Positions 14,899 through 18,171 of a stretch of 18,171 bases of DNA are shown here, one piece after another. The notes beneath the pieces were generated by a model. It saw only the letters and a list, made by a program, of their open reading frames with translations. It searched no databases and was not told the DNA's origin. Within the stretch, counting starts at the first letter, position 1. Each line of letters begins with the position of its first letter. The stretch comes from Candidatus Ectomicrobium neotermitis. GTDB taxonomy: Bacteria > Elusimicrobiota > Endomicrobiia > Endomicrobiales > Endomicrobiaceae. The position numbers and the translations under genes are program-made. The stretch spans positions 1-18,171 of the forward strand of contig JAITBH010000150.1 in NCBI GenBank assembly GCA_031283745.1, in the 5' to 3' direction.

Positions 14899-15801
14899 AT
14901 GCAAAAGCATCAAGCCAAACGAGAAAAAAATATGAGCAAAATTAAAGACGATATTATTGAGAAAATAATTTTTTTATGCGGAATACTCTCTATCGTTTTT
15001 GTAACTTTAATTTTTGCTTTTTTGTTGAAAGAGGGAATATCTTTTTTTAGAGAGTCGTCTTTTATCAATTTCATATTAGGAAAATTTTGGTATCCCTCAT
15101 CAACCCCTCCAGAGTTTGGAATTTTGTCTCTTATTGTTGGCTCTTTTATTGTAACGGTAGGTGCTTGTGCAATAGCGGTTCCCATCGGCATAATGTCGGC
15201 TGTTTACATTTCGGAGTTTGCCCCAAAAAGCATACGGGATATTCTTAAATCCCTCGTCGAGCTTATGGCTGCTGTCCCAAGTGTGGTTATAGGTTTTGTC
15301 GGAATGGTTACGGTAGCCCCTCTTGTTCGTTCTCTTCTTGATATCCCCACTGGGCTTACTGCTTTTACGGGGTCGTTAATGCTCGCTTTTATGGCTATGC
15401 CTACAATAGTTACCATATCAGAAGACGCTATTCGTTCAGTTCCTTGGGAATACAAAGAAGGTGCTTTAGCTTTAGGAGCCACTAAATGGCAAACAATAAG
15501 AAGAATTGTCTTAAAAGCTGCCATGCCGGGAATCATAGGTGCTATAATGCTTGGCATAGGACGAGTTATCGGAGAAACGATGGCTGTGATGATGATAACG
15601 GGAAACGCTGCCCACATACCGTCATCAATTTTTGAACCGGTCAGAACCATGACCGCAACGATAGCCGCAGAAATGGGAGAAACAGTGAAAGGCGGACTGC
15701 ATTACAGAGCATTGTTTGCCATAGCTTTGGTGCTGTTTTCTATTACTTTCTTGGTGAATTTTATCGCAGATATGTTTTTAGGGAAAAGTAAAAACAAATG
15801 A
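14899..15801 (+). CDS. pstC: Phosphate ABC transporter permease PstC
   Basis: PstC is one of the two inner-membrane channel subunits. The 300-residue protein has about six membrane helices and a cytoplasmic coupling (EAA) loop, EGALALGATKWQTIRRIVLKAAMPG, that docks to the ATPase. PSVVIGF and GRVIGETMAVMMITGN are typical of PstC. AAGGA lies about nine nt before the ATG at 14899. A second ATG at 14932 is possible, with a weaker site. It lies two nt after pstS and overlaps pstA by four nt. Confidence 0.95.
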   Translation: MQKHQAKREKNMSKIKDDIIEKIIFLCGILSIVFVTLIFAFLLKEGISFFRESSFINFILGKFWYPSSTPPEFGILSLIVGSFIVTVGACAIAVPIGIMSAVYISEFAPKSIRDILKSLVELMAAVPSVVIGFVGMVTVAPLVRSLLDIPTGLTAFTGSLMLAFMAMPTIVTISEDAIRSVPWEYKEGALALGATKWQTIRRIVLKAAMPGIIGAIMLGIGRVIGETMAVMMITGNAAHIPSSIFEPVRTMTATIAAEMGETVKGGLHYRALFAIALVLFSITFLVNFIADMFLGKSKNK

Positions 15802-16652
15802 TCAAGCTAAACCCGAAATCATCCCAGAAAATTGTCTCGTTTCTTTTGCTGTTAGCAACTATCATCGCAATTATTCCTGTCGTGATAATAATTTTTATCA
15901 TCATAAAAAACGGATATTCGGCAATATCTTGGGAATTTTTGACTGCTCTGCCTAAAGATGGAATGCGTAGCGGCGGAATTTTTCCCGCCATAGTAGGCAC
16001 ACTTTCAATAGTTTTTTCTGCTATTTTGATAACACTGCCCATCGGAGTTTGTGCAGCCATATACTTAAACGAATACGCTAAAGACAATTTGCTTACACGA
16101 ATTATTAAATTAACTATCGTCAATCTTGCTGGCATTCCTTCAGTAGTTTATGGATTGTTCGGTTTTGGAATTTTCGTGATGTTCTTAGGGTTTGGAGTTT
16201 CTATCATCGCAGGGGCTTTCACCCTCTCAATTATGGAACTTCCCGTAATTATCACCACCGCAAGAGGTGCACTTAACAGTGTGCCTCAATCTTTTAGAGA
16301 GGCGAGCCTCGCACTGGGAGTAAGCCGTTGGCAAACGATAAGGCATATAGTTCTGCCTAATGCTTTGCCCGGCATTTTAACAGGTGCCATTCTAAGCATA
16401 GCCCGAATTTCAGGCGAAACGGCACCTATTTTATTTACAGCGGCTGCTTTTTATGTTCCGCATCTCCCTCAATCTCCTTTTGATCAAGTGATGGCGTTGC
16501 CGTATCATCTGTATATTATCTCAACACAGATACCGAATATGCCTAAAAACATAATTTTTGGAACAGCACTTGTCCTCTTAATAATGGTGCTAAGCATGAG
16601 CATCGTGGCAATCATCGCAAGGATATACTTTAGAAACCGTCGGAAATGGTGA
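15798..16652 (+). CDS. pstA: Phosphate ABC transporter permease PstA
   Basis: PstA is the second channel subunit and pairs with PstC. The 284-residue protein is highly hydrophobic with six or so helices. It contains PLPIGV-type (TLPIGVCAAIYLNEYA) and GIPSVVYGLFGF segments and the coupling loop REASLALGVSRWQTIRHIVLPNALPG. The segment ARISGETAPILFTAAAF is characteristic of PstA. The start overlaps the pstC stop (ATGA), and pstB1 follows after seven nt. Confidence 0.95.
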   Translation: MIKLNPKSSQKIVSFLLLLATIIAIIPVVIIIFIIIKNGYSAISWEFLTALPKDGMRSGGIFPAIVGTLSIVFSAILITLPIGVCAAIYLNEYAKDNLLTRIIKLTIVNLAGIPSVVYGLFGFGIFVMFLGFGVSIIAGAFTLSIMELPVIITTARGALNSVPQSFREASLALGVSRWQTIRHIVLPNALPGILTGAILSIARISGETAPILFTAAAFYVPHLPQSPFDQVMALPYHLYIISTQIPNMPKNIIFGTALVLLIMVLSMSIVAIIARIYFRNRRKW

Positions 16653-16659
16653 GAAAATA

Positions 16660-17433
16660 ATGGAAACCAAATCTATTCAAAACAAAATGTTCGTTGAAAA
16701 TTTAAGTTGCTATTTTGGAAATAAATGCGTTTTAGAAAAGGTGAACTTAACTATTCAAAAAAATGAAATTTTGACCATCATTGGTCCGTCAAATAGCGGC
16801 AAAACTTCTTTTTTGAGAACTCTAAACCGAATGAATGATTTTAATCCTAATTTTTCCAGAACAGGAAATGTTCTTTTAGACGATGAAAATATTTTTCATA
16901 TGAATATGGAAAAATTAAGAACCCGCGTGGGAATGCTTTTTGCTATGCCGATTCCTCTGCCGATGACGATTTATGAAAACATTGTTTATGCACCCAAAAG
17001 GCTTAGGCTGACAAAACGTGAAAAGAAAAGCGATTTGGATCTTTTGGTAGAGCAGGCATTAAAAGACGCTTCTTTGTGGGATGAGGTAAAAGATAGGCTT
17101 AATTCGTCAGCGATGAAATTGTCCGGCGGGCAGCAACAAAGGCTGTGCATAGCAAGAATTTTAGCGATAGACCCTGAGATAATTTTATTTGATGAACCTT
17201 GTTCTGGGCTTGATCCAATATCGACGGCAAAAGTGGAAGAAACAATGCTTGTCTTAAAGGATAAATACACGATAGTTCTCGTAACAAATAATGTTAAACA
17301 AGCATCAAGGGTAGGAAGCAGGACAGCTTTTTTCCTTATGGGCCACCTCATAGAAATTGATGCCACAGAAAAGATTTTTGTTTCCCCAAAAGAGAAGCAA
17401 ACTAACGATTACATAACGGGACGTTTTGGTTAA
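16660..17433 (+). CDS. pstB: Phosphate ABC transporter ATPase, PstB1, Q-loop and H-loop residues changed
   Basis: PstB proteins power phosphate import. This one (257 aa) has Walker A G42-PSNSG-K48-T49, an intact signature L154-SGGQ158, Walker B with D178 and catalytic E179, and D-loop SGLDP. Two ATP-site residues differ from the family. The Q-loop glutamine (usual VFQ-x-P-N-P-F-P) is Ala95 (LFAMPIPLP), and the switch histidine (usual VTHN) is Asn210 (VTNN). In a dimer with the following PstB2, its own ATP site would be degenerate, while its LSGGQ completes the partner's good site. Tandem pstB genes exist elsewhere (B. subtilis pstBA/pstBB). It lies seven nt after pstA. Confidence 0.94.
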   Translation: METKSIQNKMFVENLSCYFGNKCVLEKVNLTIQKNEILTIIGPSNSGKTSFLRTLNRMNDFNPNFSRTGNVLLDDENIFHMNMEKLRTRVGMLFAMPIPLPMTIYENIVYAPKRLRLTKREKKSDLDLLVEQALKDASLWDEVKDRLNSSAMKLSGGQQQRLCIARILAIDPEIILFDEPCSGLDPISTAKVEETMLVLKDKYTIVLVTNNVKQASRVGSRTAFFLMGHLIEIDATEKIFVSPKEKQTNDYITGRFG

Positions 17434-17456
17434 AAACTTATAAACGGAAATAATAA

Positions 17457-18171
17457 ATGGCTCAAATAACAATAGAAAATTTTAATCTTTACTACGGTTC
17501 TTTTCAGGCCTTAAAAAACATCAATATGCATATCACCGAGAAGCGAATTACTTCGATGATAGGTCCTTCGGGGTGTGGAAAATCAACTTTGTTGCGTTCA
17601 ATCAACAGAATCAATGACACCATCGAGGGCGTAAAAACTGAGGGAAAAATAGAAATTGCAGGCGGCAATGTATACGGAGAAAATGTAGATGTTGATATGT
17701 TGCGGCGCAATGTTGGAATGGTTTTCCAAAGACCTAATCCTTTTCCAATATCGATTTACAACAATGTCTCTTTTGGTTTAGAGGTCAACAGAATAGAGAC
17801 GAAAAGAAAAGTTATAGATGAAATAGTTCAAAAATCCCTCGAGGCTGTTCTTTTGTGGGATGACATAAAGGATAATTTGAAAAAATCCGCTCTTTCTCTA
17901 ACCCTTGAACAGCAGCAAAGATTGTGCATTGCTCGGGTAATAGCAGTTCGCCCCCAAATAATCCTTCTCGACGAGCCTTGCTCATCTTTAGACCCAGTGG
18001 CTACTCAAAGGATAGAAGAGTTGATGTTAAGGCTCAAAGACAATTACACCATAGTAATTGTTACACACAATATGCAGCAGGCGGCGAGGATTTCTCAAGA
18101 CACAGCTTTTATGCTTTTGGGCGAGTTAATAGAGTTCGATAAAACCTCTACAATTTTTACAAACCCAAGCA
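17457..18171 (+). CDS. pstB: Phosphate ABC transporter ATPase, PstB2, degenerate signature motif (3' end beyond window)
   Basis: The frame is open from the ATG at 17457 to the window edge, 238 codons, so about 10-20 residues are missing. Walker A (G36-PSGCG-K42-S), Q-loop Q91 (VFQRPNPFP), Walker B D172-E173, D-loop SSLDP and switch H204 (VTHN) are all canonical. The ABC signature is not: where PstB has LSGGQQQR this protein has L148-T-L-E-Q152 followed by QQR, with the two glycines replaced by Leu150 and Glu151 (codons at 17904-17909). The losses complement those of PstB1, which suggests an obligate heterodimer with one active and one degenerate ATP site. phoU would be a usual next gene but is not seen. 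Confidence 0.93.
   Translation, partial: MAQITIENFNLYYGSFQALKNINMHITEKRITSMIGPSGCGKSTLLRSINRINDTIEGVKTEGKIEIAGGNVYGENVDVDMLRRNVGMVFQRPNPFPISIYNNVSFGLEVNRIETKRKVIDEIVQKSLEAVLLWDDIKDNLKKSALSLTLEQQQRLCIARVIAVRPQIILLDEPCSSLDPVATQRIEELMLRLKDNYTIVIVTHNMQQAARISQDTAFMLLGELIEFDKTSTIFTNPS

Noticed and set aside
15204..15650. Minus-strand ORF of 148 codons opposite pstC
   Set aside because: pstC is clearly coding on the plus strand; the reverse frame shows no recognisable domain and no ribosome binding site. The same holds for other antisense ORFs in the window.
17924..18142. Plus-strand 72-codon ORF within pstB2
   Set aside because: It is an out-of-frame shadow of pstB2, whose own frame is open to the window edge and matches PstB throughout.
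1..18171. tRNA or rRNA genes, CRISPR array, insertion sequence or prophage
   Set aside because: None was seen: no cloverleaf-like segment in the gaps, no regularly spaced repeats, no transposase or integrase motifs.

Overview
All genes in this 18.2 kb bacterial window lie on the plus strand and are tightly packed, with gaps of 0-25 nt or overlaps of 1-4 nt. No intergenic stretch exceeds about 190 nt. The DNA is AT-rich, with standard bacterial stop codons (TAA, TGA and TAG all used). GTG starts are inferred for pyrH and uppS. A MEP-pathway cluster, CdsA, an RseP-type protease and a lipoprotein-type PstS suggest a free-living-capable diderm bacterium. The order rpsB-tsf-pyrH-frr-uppS-cdsA-dxr-rseP-ispG is an old bacterial arrangement. 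An Elusimicrobiota/Omnitrophota-like candidate lineage would fit, but that is a low-confidence guess.

Layout: 1-188 holds a promoter and a structured leader. 189-3128 encodes ribosomal protein S2, EF-Ts, UMP kinase, ribosome recycling factor and a small 8Fe ferredoxin. 3129-6933 encodes UppS, CdsA, Dxr and RseP (polyprenyl carrier, phospholipid precursor, isoprenoid precursor, membrane proteolysis). 6954-9841 holds a large membrane glycosyltransferase gene of the GT-C type, interrupted by a frameshift at a run of nine G. 9844-12498 encodes IspG, GreA, a dCTP deaminase homologue and a DUF805 membrane protein. 12498-14027 is guaA. 14027-18171 is a phosphate ABC transporter: PstS lipoprotein, PstC, PstA and two tandem ATPases, the second cut by the window edge.

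Working together: Dxr and IspG make isoprenoid precursors, UppS turns them into the C55 carrier, and the GT-C enzyme probably uses a carrier-linked sugar on the outer face of the inner membrane. The ferredoxin is a plausible electron donor for IspG.

The points most worth a second look are: (1) the two PstB proteins carry complementary motif losses that would all fall in one of the two ATP sites of a PstB1-PstB2 heterodimer; (2) the GT-C gene is split at a G9 tract whose length change by +1 or -2 would restore one 962-residue frame, as in a phase-variable gene; (3) the same gene contains a roughly 0.6 kb tandem duplication that includes its own 5' untranslated region and lost the internal ribosome binding site; (4) the dCTP deaminase homologue lacks the family's catalytic glutamate.
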